A DNA stretch of 64,000 nt, taken from contig NZ_JAJVKV010000001.1 of assembly GCF_024198175.1 (NCBI RefSeq), positions 1,364,001-1,428,000 on the forward strand. The letters are read 5' to 3'. Shown here piece after piece: positions 24,751 through 32,392 of this stretch. How positions within the stretch are numbered: the first letter of the stretch is position 1; each line of letters opens with the position of its first letter. The position numbers were made by a program, and so were the translations under genes. The DNA is from Pyxidicoccus xibeiensis (GTDB taxonomy: Bacteria > Myxococcota > Myxococcia > Myxococcales > Myxococcaceae). A model generated the notes under the pieces. The model saw only the letters and a program-made list of their open reading frames with translations. It made no database searches and was not told the DNA's origin.

Positions 24751-26454
24751 CTACGCGACCAGGGCGGCCGCTGCGGCGATGTAGTCGAGATAGGCCCTGA
24801 TGACGCCACTGTCCGGCTCGCGCGGAATCACGCCAAGAATGGGCGGCGGTGCAGGCGCCTTCCTTCGGATGTCCGTCGAGTCGAGCAGGACATCGGCGAC
24901 CCAATCAGACTCCAGCCAGAACTCCATCACGCCTACATAGCGGGGCAGGAGCGCCTGACGCGCGAACGCGGCCGCGCGTTCACTCACGAGACGCTGCTGT
25001 TGGAACAATTCCCGGAGGTACGTCCCGCCCTGCGCGAACCGGAACTGCACGCGCAGCTTGTCACGCCGCTCCTGGGGAACCAGTTGCTTCATCATCGGAA
25101 TGAAGGTGCCACTGAATTCGATGAGGTCCGTCGCGGAGAGGCGCAGCTTCGGATACAGCGGGATGAGGGCCGCCCATATCTTGAGCGGCTCACAGAGGTG
25201 CTCGAAGCCCTCGGCTCCTGGATGGAATACGAGTCGAGGAGGCTCCCGGTTCGTGTCTTTTGTCGCAACCTCAACGCCCACAGGCGGTAGAGGCTTCAGA
25301 ATTCCCCGAAGGGTTCCCTTGACGCTCGATGAGTCTTTCCCTGCCTCCGTGAGGAGTGCTCCCTCGAATTCTCCCTCGAGTTCCCGCTCCGCCTCAGCCT
25401 GCGCAGGCACTGCTCTTGGAGGAGTGACCCACCGCATCCTCGCGTAGGGACCAAACCGGTCATCGTGAACGTACAGCCGACTCATCCCTCGGGAGATGAG
25501 CGCGTGACTGGGAGTCACCTTGCGAATGATGTCGTCAACCTGCTCTTCCGGGTGATGGCCCCGAAACCCGACAACGGCAATCGCATGGCCTCCTGCACCG
25601 GTTCCATCCGAGACGTGCAGGATGGGCGGAATCCCCGACCGGACGTAGCACTGGATGGCCATGAGGAAGAGCTCGGGCTCTTCCGCGGGCTTGAGGACGA
25701 AGGGTGAGTAGCCGAAGTCCCGGATGGCGGCGCACATCTGGTCCAGTTCGAGCCCTGCTTCCGCAGGAAGGACACGGCCTTCGTGATTGTGCTGCGTTGC
25801 CGCCAGGGTGATGGCCAGCGGAGTCGGGGCGCGTCCCCCATCCGTCCGCACCACTCGGGCCAGCGAAGACCAGAGCGCGGTGGTCGCACAGGCTCCGACT
25901 CCCTGGTCCTGTTGCTGGAACGGGATTCCCTCGATGGTGAGCTCCAGTCCGCCCAGGTGGACACGATGGGGCGCCGAAGGCGGACCATAAACACGGTCAG
26001 TGCCTGCGGACTGGTAGGGCCGGAAGATGGTCCGTCCAACAGGCGAGGCAGGCAGGGGACGGATGACGACGAAGCCACGATAGCTGTCGCCAAGCTCCTG
26101 CTGGACGACCTTGTACTCACCCGAGGCGGCCCGACGCTGGAAGGTCTCGAACGACGTCTCCTCCAGGTCACAGCCGAAGACATGGATGCGAGTGGTCTGC
26201 GAGTCGGGTGGCCTCAGCTGGGTCGCGTAATAGCCGAGGTACTCCTCCAGGTAGTGCCGGTCGACGTAGGGAGACTCAATGACGAGTGATTGGGCTCCAC
26301 AGTCCGGATGGGAAAGAAACGAGGCCAGGTAACGAACCTGGTCGCACGCCAAGCCCTGGGACTTTGGGTCTACCTTGGAGGCAAGCAGGGCCTCCCGGAT
26401 GAAGCCCTGCTCGGAGAACCGCAGGAACCGCAGCGAGACCTTCGTCGCCGGCAT
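24751..26454 (-). CDS. Unrecognised protein with a papain/C39-like cysteine peptidase domain
   Basis: 567 residues from ATG 26454, which overlaps the upstream stop as TGATG. The middle third has the order of a papain-fold peptidase: Q184 and C189 (QQDQGVGACATTALW), H290 (GAGGHAIAVVGFRGH) and D331 (YVHDDRFGPY). The preceding ~170 residues (FLRFSEQGFIREALL, SLVIESPYVDRHYLEEYLGYY) and the last ~200 (LRLSATDLIEFSGTFIP, VMEFWLESDWVADVLLDS) match nothing I know. No signal peptide. Codon use is noticeably less GC-biased than in the neighbours, hinting at transfer. It is translationally coupled to a 55-residue protein. Confidence 0.6.
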   Translation of the reverse strand: MPATKVSLRFLRFSEQGFIREALLASKVDPKSQGLACDQVRYLASFLSHPDCGAQSLVIESPYVDRHYLEEYLGYYATQLRPPDSQTTRIHVFGCDLEETSFETFQRRAASGEYKVVQQELGDSYRGFVVIRPLPASPVGRTIFRPYQSAGTDRVYGPPSAPHRVHLGGLELTIEGIPFQQQDQGVGACATTALWSSLARVVRTDGGRAPTPLAITLAATQHNHEGRVLPAEAGLELDQMCAAIRDFGYSPFVLKPAEEPELFLMAIQCYVRSGIPPILHVSDGTGAGGHAIAVVGFRGHHPEEQVDDIIRKVTPSHALISRGMSRLYVHDDRFGPYARMRWVTPPRAVPAQAEAERELEGEFEGALLTEAGKDSSSVKGTLRGILKPLPPVGVEVATKDTNREPPRLVFHPGAEGFEHLCEPLKIWAALIPLYPKLRLSATDLIEFSGTFIPMMKQLVPQERRDKLRVQFRFAQGGTYLRELFQQQRLVSERAAAFARQALLPRYVGVMEFWLESDWVADVLLDSTDIRRKAPAPPPILGVIPREPDSGVIRAYLDYIAAAAALVA

Positions 26455-26621
26455 CAGCGCAGGCGGAGCTTCAAGTCCCCCGCGGAGACCTGCTTCATCG
26501 GAGCCACCCGCTTCTCCAGCTCGCGGCGGAGTTCCTCGCCCTCGCGCACGAGACGCAGGATCTCCTCCGGCGGCAGCACCGGGAGATTCGTGGCGTTCGG
26601 AGCGTCCTGGGCGGTGCTCAT
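26454..26621 (-). CDS. 55-residue helical protein coupled to the papain-fold gene
   Basis: Very short gene read from ATG 26621, with GGAGGG 8 bases upstream. The product has a flexible N-terminus (MSTAQDAPNATNLPVLPP) and a charged amphipathic helix (EEILRLVREGEELRRELEK) followed by VAPMKQVSAGDLKLRLR. Its TGA shares one base with the start of the large downstream gene (TGATG), so ribosomes probably reinitiate. A leader-type substrate, inhibitor or assembly partner of the papain-fold protein is possible, but nothing in the sequence decides between them. Confidence 0.65.
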   Translation of the reverse strand: MSTAQDAPNATNLPVLPPEEILRLVREGEELRRELEKRVAPMKQVSAGDLKLRLR

Positions 26622-27376
26622 GGTCCAACCCTCCAAAAAGGCGGGGAGTCTACGCATCCCCGCTGACCAGCGTCGAGAACCCTCGTCGATCCGACATCTC
26701 CTCACCCCGCGAACAATGGGGATGAGACCTCGTAAAGCCCAGTGCCCGTGTAATCAGGAGGACATCTCGCCGCACGTCCAACCCATGAGAATCCCTGGGT
26801 AGGTCGTGCCCGGGCTGCCTCCTCGGACTCTCTCTGAGCGGGCTCCTGAGGGGACCGCCGGGCGCAGCGCCCTGGATGCAGTGGAGCCGCACCTGGAGGG
26901 CCGGGACGCCGCTTGTGCTGCCATAAGAGGAACTCTTCGCTGCGTAAGGATGCCGCTTTACCGCGTAAAGATAGCGACTGCGGGGACCTTGATGGGTCTC
27001 CGTCATCCTGCGCAACGCCGCCCCACCCGCCTCGAATGAGCCCGGCCATGACGCGGCGCCCGCCCCTGGCGAGGACGCCCCCGGCCCCGCCTCCAGCGAC
27101 GACGACGAGCGCTGAACCTCCCGGCAGGTCGCGCTCGCACACCTCCGCAGCGACACGCGCGTCACACCCGCACCAGCGCCGCGAGAACCTTCCAGCACAG
27201 CTGCGCGGCCCATGCGGGTCATATCGACCTCATCCCGCCGAGGTCCCTCACACAGTCGAATCCTGAATTCCTGACAACCCCGCGAGTTACTACGTGCGAG
27301 GCAATGTCAGAGGTAGGGATATGATGTTTCGCACGACGGCGGATTCTCCCGCCGCGCATGTCCGAGACATCCACCC
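26622..27376. other. 755-base divergent intergenic region
   Basis: No gene with a ribosome site or natural composition is visible; open frames on both strands are short or have the arginine/glycine-rich look of shadows. A dyad CTTTAC-CGC-GTAAAG occurs at 26956-26970, and a second GCGTAAG lies just upstream at 26943-26949. This AT-richer patch could be a regulator site. The region separates the papain-fold pair (minus) from a lipoprotein hydrolase (plus), so both promoters must lie here. Confidence 0.35.
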
Positions 27377-28321
27377 ATGAGAAAGCTTCTCGTCGCCCTG
27401 CTCGCCCTTCCCATGCTCGTCGCCTGTGGCCCCGCGCCGGAGCCCACTCCGGTGGACCCGCCCGTCGAGCAGTCGCAGCCGCAGGGCATGGATGCGGCTC
27501 CCGCGGAGGAGTTCATCGCGCCCCGCGAGCGCTCTGTCACCCTGAGCACCGGCGTGACGCTGCGCTACGTGGAGCAGGGCTTCAAGCACGGCCCCGCCGT
27601 CGTGTTCCTCCACGGCTATACGGACTCGCACCGCACCTGGGACCTGGACCTGCCCATCTTCCCGCGCAACTTCCACGTGTATGCGCTGGACCAGCGCGGC
27701 CACGGGGACTCGTCCAAGCCCGCGTGCTGTTACACGCAGCAGGACTTCGCCGCGGACGTAGTCGCCTTCCTCGATGCCGTGGGCGAGCCGCGCGCCATCC
27801 TCGTCGGCCACTCCATGGGCAGCTTCATCGCCCAGCAGGTGGCGCTCGACTCCCCGAGCCGCGTGAAGGCCCTGGTGCTCGTGGGCTCGGCCCCCACCGT
27901 GGCCGGCAACGAGGTGGCGCTGTTCCTCAAGTCCATCGTCGACACCCAGGTGGGCACCGTGGACCCGGTCTTCGTGCGCGAGTTCCAGACCAGCACCTTC
28001 GTGCGGCCCGTGCCGCCCTCGTACATCGACACCCTGGTGTCCGAGAGCCTCAAGGTCCCCGCGAGCGTGTGGCAGGCCACGCTGGACGGGCTCATCGCGG
28101 AGGACCACTCGGCGCGGCTGGGCGAGATTCAGGTGCCCGTGCTCGTCGTGGGCGGTGACCAGGACGGCTTCTTCCCCGTCGCGCAGCAGCAGGCGCTCGT
28201 GGATGCCCTCCCCAACGCCACCTTCGTCCTCTACCCCAACACGGGCCACGCGCCCCACGCGGAGCTGCGCTACCGCTTCGTGTATGACGTGACGCGCTTC
28301 CTCGTGTCCGTGGCGTACTAG
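27377..28321 (+). CDS. Alpha/beta hydrolase lipoprotein
   Basis: 314 residues. A signal peptide ends in the lipobox LVAC (Cys17), so the mature enzyme is anchored in a membrane facing the periplasm or surface. The hydrolase domain is complete: oxyanion strand VVFLHGYTDSHRTW, ALDQRGHGDSS, nucleophile Ser146 in GHSMGS, acid in VGGDQDGFFPV and catalytic His in NTGHAPHAE. The sequence is closest in style to haloalkane dehalogenase/epoxide-hydrolase-type esterases. Substrate unknown. A strong hairpin follows the stop. Confidence 0.8.
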   Translation: MRKLLVALLALPMLVACGPAPEPTPVDPPVEQSQPQGMDAAPAEEFIAPRERSVTLSTGVTLRYVEQGFKHGPAVVFLHGYTDSHRTWDLDLPIFPRNFHVYALDQRGHGDSSKPACCYTQQDFAADVVAFLDAVGEPRAILVGHSMGSFIAQQVALDSPSRVKALVLVGSAPTVAGNEVALFLKSIVDTQVGTVDPVFVREFQTSTFVRPVPPSYIDTLVSESLKVPASVWQATLDGLIAEDHSARLGEIQVPVLVVGGDQDGFFPVAQQQALVDALPNATFVLYPNTGHAPHAELRYRFVYDVTRFLVSVAY

Positions 28322-28331
28322 CGACACCGGA

Positions 28332-28376
28332 GGGCCCGGCACGGGGCTTCCCACCCGGAAAGCCCTACCCGGGCCC
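28332..28376. terminator. Hairpin between convergent genes
   Basis: Outer arms GGGCCCGG (28332-28339) and CCGGGCCC (28369-28376) and inner arms GGGCTT (28344-28349) and AAGCCC (28360-28365) form a long two-tier stem with a 10-base loop. There is no T-tract. It lies just after the hydrolase stop and reaches into the last codons of the convergent transporter gene, so it could serve both directions. Confidence 0.45.
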
Positions 28377-29285
28377 CGCCGTCCCGGGTGACGGGCCGCC
28401 CTTCGTTGGGCCCGCCGCCTCGGGCTGGGACGCGTCGGCGCGGGCCAGCATCACCGCGGCGGTGAGGATGAGCAGGCCGCCCAGCATCTGCCGGGTGCTC
28501 AGCCGCTCGCCGAGGAAGATGGCGCTGAGCACCACCGCCGTCAGCGGCTCCATGGTGGACACCAGCGACGTGTTCACCGGGCCGATGCGCGCCATGCCCA
28601 CGAAGAAGAGGAGCACCGCCGCCACGGTGGACACCAGCGCCAGCGCTACCACGGCCCCCCAGCCCGTGGCCGTGGTGGGGAAGGCCGGGCCCCGTGCCAG
28701 CACCAGCAGGCCCAGCGAGGCCCCCGCGGAGCAGAGGATGATGGTGCTGGAGGCCAGGGGCCCCGCCTGGCCCGCCACCTTCGCGCTGAGGACGACGTAG
28801 ACGGCATACAGGAGCGCCGACAGCAGGCCCAGCATGACGCCCAGCGGCTTCGCTCCTCCCTGGGACAGGTCCGCCGTCAGCACCGTGCCGCCCAGCGCCA
28901 TCGCCACGGCCAGCCACTTCACGCGGCCCAGGCGCTCGTGGAAGAAGAAGCGCTGGAGCAGCGCCACCAGCGCGGGGAACGAGTACAGCAGGAGGGCCAC
29001 CAGCCCCGCGGGCGCGTGCTGGAGGGCCACGAAGTACGCGCCCGCCTCGCTCACGTAGAACACCGCGCCCAGCCCTATCAGGCTCAGCAACATCTTCCGG
29101 GACGGCAGCCGCTGGCGCCGCACCCCCATGGCGCCGGCCAGAATCAGTCCCGCCAGCGTGAAGCGCAGGAAGAGCAGCGAGGCCGCGTCAGCGCCCGCCG
29201 CGTAGGCCAGGCCCGCGAATACGCCGAGCGCGCCGAAGCACGCTCCGGAGAGGGCAACGACGAGGAAGCCGGTGGTGCGAGTCAT
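28365..29285 (-). CDS. EamA-family (DMT superfamily) transporter
   Basis: 306-residue inner-membrane protein with ten predicted helices in two homologous halves. Each half has an EamA pattern such as ALQHAPAGLVALLLYSFPALVALL and ARIGPVNTSLVSTMEPLTAVVLSAIFLGERL. Members export metabolites or amino-acid derivatives by drug/metabolite transporter mechanisms. No substrate hint comes from the neighbours. The C-terminal ~25 residues are a disordered Pro/Gly tail. Confidence 0.85.
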   Translation of the reverse strand: MTRTTGFLVVALSGACFGALGVFAGLAYAAGADAASLLFLRFTLAGLILAGAMGVRRQRLPSRKMLLSLIGLGAVFYVSEAGAYFVALQHAPAGLVALLLYSFPALVALLQRFFFHERLGRVKWLAVAMALGGTVLTADLSQGGAKPLGVMLGLLSALLYAVYVVLSAKVAGQAGPLASSTIILCSAGASLGLLVLARGPAFPTTATGWGAVVALALVSTVAAVLLFFVGMARIGPVNTSLVSTMEPLTAVVLSAIFLGERLSTRQMLGGLLILTAAVMLARADASQPEAAGPTKGGPSPGTAGPG

Positions 29286-29365
29286 GGTGGACGCGCGGGA
29301 ACCTGCTTCAAGCGGGCGCCCGTGTCACGTGCCCCGAGGCCCGCCACCGGCGGGCCCCATGGCCG

Positions 29366-29647
29366 CTACCAGTAGTTCACGGACTTGAGGTCGAAGACGT
29401 CCGTGTAGCCACCGGCGCGCAGCAGCTGCACGGCCTGGGCGCTGCGGCCGCCCGCGGCGCAGTACACCACCACGCGCGTGCCGGGCGGGCCCACCTCGGA
29501 CAGGCGCCGGGGCAGCTCCTGCACGGGGATGTTGCGCGCGGCCTCGGGGTGACCCTGCTGGAATTCCTGCGGGGTGCGCACGTCCAGCAGCACCGCGCCT
29601 TCCGCGACGAGCTGCCGGGCCTTCTGGGACAGTTCCTGAGGCGTCAT
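29366..29647 (-). CDS. Single-domain rhodanese
   Basis: 93 residues, the size of a stand-alone rhodanese domain. It has LLDVRTPQEFQQGHPEAA-type entry motifs (DVRTPxEF, GHPEAARNIP) and the active-site loop YCAAGGRSAQA, whose cysteine would carry a persulfide. Such proteins move sulfane sulfur in the cytoplasm. The start at 29647 follows GGAGGG; a longer frame upstream is rejected because it runs antisense-like into the TetR gene. Confidence 0.8.
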   Translation of the reverse strand: MTPQELSQKARQLVAEGAVLLDVRTPQEFQQGHPEAARNIPVQELPRRLSEVGPPGTRVVVYCAAGGRSAQAVQLLRAGGYTDVFDLKSVNYW

Positions 29648-29763
29648 GGCTCTTCCACCCTCCTCCTTCGAGTCCGACGAGGGTCCTCGCACAACAGACC
29701 CCGTCCCGTCTCGCACGACGTCGCTCGCGGGCGCGCCCCGTTGGGCGAAGGACGCAGTGAGGC

Positions 29764-30363
29764 TCACGGATTGAAGAGGAGCCGCGAGGCCTGCTTCACC
29801 CACGCGCGTCGCGTCTCCAGCGTCCGGAAGTCGAGCAGGATGAACTGGTCGAACACCCGGGGCATCATCGACAGCAGGAGCACCGAGGACCACAGCTGCG
29901 CCAGCGCCAGCCGCAGCTTGTCCTGCGCAAGGTGCGGCGCCGCCGGAGCGAGCTTCGGCACGAGCTCGCCGAGGAAGGCGTTGAGGCGCTCGAGGGCCAG
30001 GCCCTCGTAGCGCTGGCTCACCAGCACCTCGCGCAGGTGCGCGTGCGCGATGCGCGGGTAGCGGCCGATGTTGCCCACCACGTCCTCGAACACCGTCTCG
30101 AAGGCCTCGCGCACGCCGATGCCTTCCGCGCGCAGCTTGTCGAAGTCCGCCAGGACGTGGCCGAAGGCCTGGTCCAGCGTCTGCTCGATGGCCAGGGCAA
30201 TCAGCTTGTCCTTGCTCCGGAAGTAGTAGCTGATGGCCGCGCTGTTCACCTGCGCCTCGCGGGCAATCTCCCGGATGCCCGTGGCGTCCAGCCCGTCCCG
30301 CTCGATGCACACCAGGGTCGCCCGGATGATGCGCTCCCTCGCGCCCTGCTCGTCGTTCCCCAT
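29764..30363 (-). CDS. TetR-family transcriptional regulator
   Basis: 199 residues from ATG 30363 (an ATG at 30387 is an alternative). Residues ~8-55 form the TetR helix-turn-helix: RERIIRATLVCIERDG, IREIAREAQVNSAAISYYFRSKDKLI. The remaining helical ligand domain resembles the CecR/YbiH group (C-terminal dimer helices LAQLWSSVLLLSMM). It is divergent from an outer-membrane protein gene, and a palindrome lies between them, so it probably represses that gene and itself. Confidence 0.85.
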   Translation of the reverse strand: MGNDEQGARERIIRATLVCIERDGLDATGIREIAREAQVNSAAISYYFRSKDKLIALAIEQTLDQAFGHVLADFDKLRAEGIGVREAFETVFEDVVGNIGRYPRIAHAHLREVLVSQRYEGLALERLNAFLGELVPKLAPAAPHLAQDKLRLALAQLWSSVLLLSMMPRVFDQFILLDFRTLETRRAWVKQASRLLFNP

Positions 30364-30420
30364 CTGGATAAACCCTTGAAAGGACATGCGAAGCTGGCGC
30401 GCCCTTGACGCCGCCCAGGA

Positions 30421-30466
30421 CTTAATCAATTGATTGAACCTCCGGATTAAGCCTGGAGATTCAATC
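30421..30466. promoter_or_regulatory. Candidate TetR operator in divergent promoter region
   Basis: A perfect 12-bp palindrome AATCAATTGATT lies at 30424-30435. GATTGAA (30432-30438) is also repeated inverted as TTCAATC (30460-30466), ending 2 bases before the ATG of the barrel protein gene. This AT-rich patch is unusual for the region and is centred between the TetR gene and its divergent neighbour, the typical place for an autoregulatory operator. Binding by this TetR is inferred. Confidence 0.55.
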
Positions 30467-30468
30467 CG

Positions 30469-31602
30469 ATGACCAACACCGGTGGCGACAGTAGCGCAGG
30501 ACGGTTTTCGCGGCGAGGCGCGCTCGCCAGGGCGTCGTTCCGTGCGCTCGCCGCCGTACTCGGGGTGCTCCTCGTCAGCCCGGCCCGGGCCCAGGAGGAG
30601 GCGGACGGGCAGTTCAGCCTGGTGCCCTTCGCGCTGCCCGCGTATCAGCCGGAGACGAGCTTCCTGCTCGGTGGCGCGGCGTCCCTCGTGTACCAGCCAC
30701 CGAAGGACAGTGGCCGCCGCGAGTCCCAGGTGCTGCTGGCCGGCGCCGCGAGCATCAAGGGGCAGTTCACCGTGCTGCTCCAGCCGGACGTGTACTTCCT
30801 CGACGACCGGCTGAACCTGACGGCCACGGCCAGCGCGGCGAAGTTCCCGGACCGGTTCTTCGGGACGGGCGCGTCCACGCGCATGGAGGACGAGGAGACG
30901 TACACGCCCGTGTACTTCGAGGTGGAGCTGAGCCCGAAGTGGCGCGTGGCACCCCGGCTGTATGTCGGGCCCACGCTGCGGGGCCAGCACGCGCGCATCT
31001 CGGAGATGGCCGAGGAGGGTGCGCTCCGCTCGGTGACGGGAGCGGCAGGCGGGACGACGCTGCAGCTCGGGCTCACCGCGCTGTATGACTCGCGCGACAA
31101 CACGCTGAATCCGCTGACCGGGCTCCTGGCGCGGCTGAATCTGCGCAGTGCTCGCGAGGACTGGGGCTCCGACTACGCGTTCGACGTGCTGCGGCTGGAT
31201 GCGCGGCGGTACTTCACGCTGCCCTGGGCCCAGCGGCATGTGCTCGCGCTGCAGGGGCTGGTGGAGCTGCGGCGGGGCGAGCCTCCCTTCTATGACACCG
31301 GCCGGCTCGGAGGCATGGAGCTGAGCCGCGGGCATCTGGAAGGGCGGTTCCGTGAGCGACAGCACCTGGGCGCGCAGGTGGAGTACCGCGCTCCCCTGTT
31401 CTGGCGGCTCGGGGGTGTGGCGTTCGCTTCGGCGGCGACGGTGGCTCGGAGCCTGGAGGACGTGGAGGCCGATGCCATCAAGCCGGCAGCGGGACTGGGC
31501 CTGCGGTTCGCGCCGCTCGCCGACGTGCCGGTGAACCTCCGGCTGGATGTGGCGTATGGCTCGGAGCTGAGCTTCTACCTGAACGTGGGTGAGGCGTTCT
31601 GA
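30469..31602 (+). CDS. Outer-membrane beta-barrel protein (BamA/TamA surface-antigen-like)
   Basis: 377 residues. An N-terminal signal sequence (RALAAVLGVLLVSPARAQ) precedes a barrel with alternating strands. It has LTALYDSRDNTLNPLTGLLARLNLR, a hallmark of the bacterial surface-antigen (Omp85 barrel) domain, and ends in a C-terminal phenylalanine (LNVGEAF), the usual outer-membrane insertion signal. There are no POTRA domains, so it is a short barrel-only relative, perhaps a secretion or lipid-handling pore. Probably controlled by the divergent TetR. Confidence 0.75.
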   Translation: MTNTGGDSSAGRFSRRGALARASFRALAAVLGVLLVSPARAQEEADGQFSLVPFALPAYQPETSFLLGGAASLVYQPPKDSGRRESQVLLAGAASIKGQFTVLLQPDVYFLDDRLNLTATASAAKFPDRFFGTGASTRMEDEETYTPVYFEVELSPKWRVAPRLYVGPTLRGQHARISEMAEEGALRSVTGAAGGTTLQLGLTALYDSRDNTLNPLTGLLARLNLRSAREDWGSDYAFDVLRLDARRYFTLPWAQRHVLALQGLVELRRGEPPFYDTGRLGGMELSRGHLEGRFRERQHLGAQVEYRAPLFWRLGGVAFASAATVARSLEDVEADAIKPAAGLGLRFAPLADVPVNLRLDVAYGSELSFYLNVGEAF

Positions 31603-31657
31603 CGAGGCTCCGCGCTCCGGGTAGACTCCAAGGCCTCACGACTGGAGCCACCCGGCC

Positions 31658-32383
31658 ATGGAGTCCTGCAAGCTGTGCCAGGCGCCGATGAGCCCTGAAG
31701 ACATCCAGTGGGACCTGGCAATGGCCAGGTGCCCTGAGTGCCGCGCGGTCTACGACGTGTCCGGACACAAGGCGGAGCCGCTCGCCGCGCCGGCCCCGGC
31801 GCTGCCCAGTCAGCCCCGGGCCCCGGTGCCCCTGCCCTCGCGCTTCCAGGTCGAGGAGGTCGACGGGACCCTCCGCCTCCGCTGGCGATGGGTCAGTGTC
31901 CACGTCTTCTCGGAGTTCATCTTCGCCGCGATCCTGGACGCCATGGTTGCCCTCACTGTCGTCACATACATCTCTGGCGACACGAAGCTCGGAGAGCTCC
32001 TCTGCTTGTCTCCCTTCGCCGTGCTGGCGGTGCTGCTCACCTACCGCGTGATGATGCTCCTGCTGAACCACACGACGCTCGAGGTGAGCCGCCACCAGCT
32101 CTCCATCCGTCATGGTCCCATTCCCGGCCGTCGCGACCTGGAGCTGAAGGGCAGCCAGCTGACCCAGCTCTACGGAAGGGAATGCGTCCATAAGGGCAAC
32201 GTGGGTGACACCCTCACCTATGACCTGATTGCGAGGGATGACAAAGGCCGTGAGGTGACACTGCTCGCCGGGCTCGAGGAAGTACAGCAGGTGCTCTTCC
32301 TGGAGCAGCAGTTGGAGCGCCGCCTGGGCATCGAGGACACACCGGTGGAGGGCGAGGTCGCCTCGCGCCCTCCGGCCGCCTGA
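31658..32383 (+). CDS. Membrane protein with N-terminal zinc ribbon
   Basis: 241 residues. C4, C7, C25 and C28 form a CxxC...CxxC zinc ribbon. After a Pro/Ala linker there are two close membrane helices (about residues 83-105 and 112-138), then a C-terminal domain (TLEVSRHQLSIRHGPIP, LTYDLIARDDKGREVTLLAG) of the PH-like kind. The layout is common for Myxobacterial membrane proteins of unknown function. It lies just 9 bases before the Ser/Thr kinase gene and is probably co-transcribed with it. Confidence 0.65.
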   Translation: MESCKLCQAPMSPEDIQWDLAMARCPECRAVYDVSGHKAEPLAAPAPALPSQPRAPVPLPSRFQVEEVDGTLRLRWRWVSVHVFSEFIFAAILDAMVALTVVTYISGDTKLGELLCLSPFAVLAVLLTYRVMMLLLNHTTLEVSRHQLSIRHGPIPGRRDLELKGSQLTQLYGRECVHKGNVGDTLTYDLIARDDKGREVTLLAGLEEVQQVLFLEQQLERRLGIEDTPVEGEVASRPPAA

Positions 32384-32392
32384 GGCCGCACC

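Noticed and set aside
26702-27142. Minus-strand 146-codon frame in the 755-base gap
   Set aside because: Glycine/arginine-rich, no ribosome site, no family resemblance; reported as intergenic instead.
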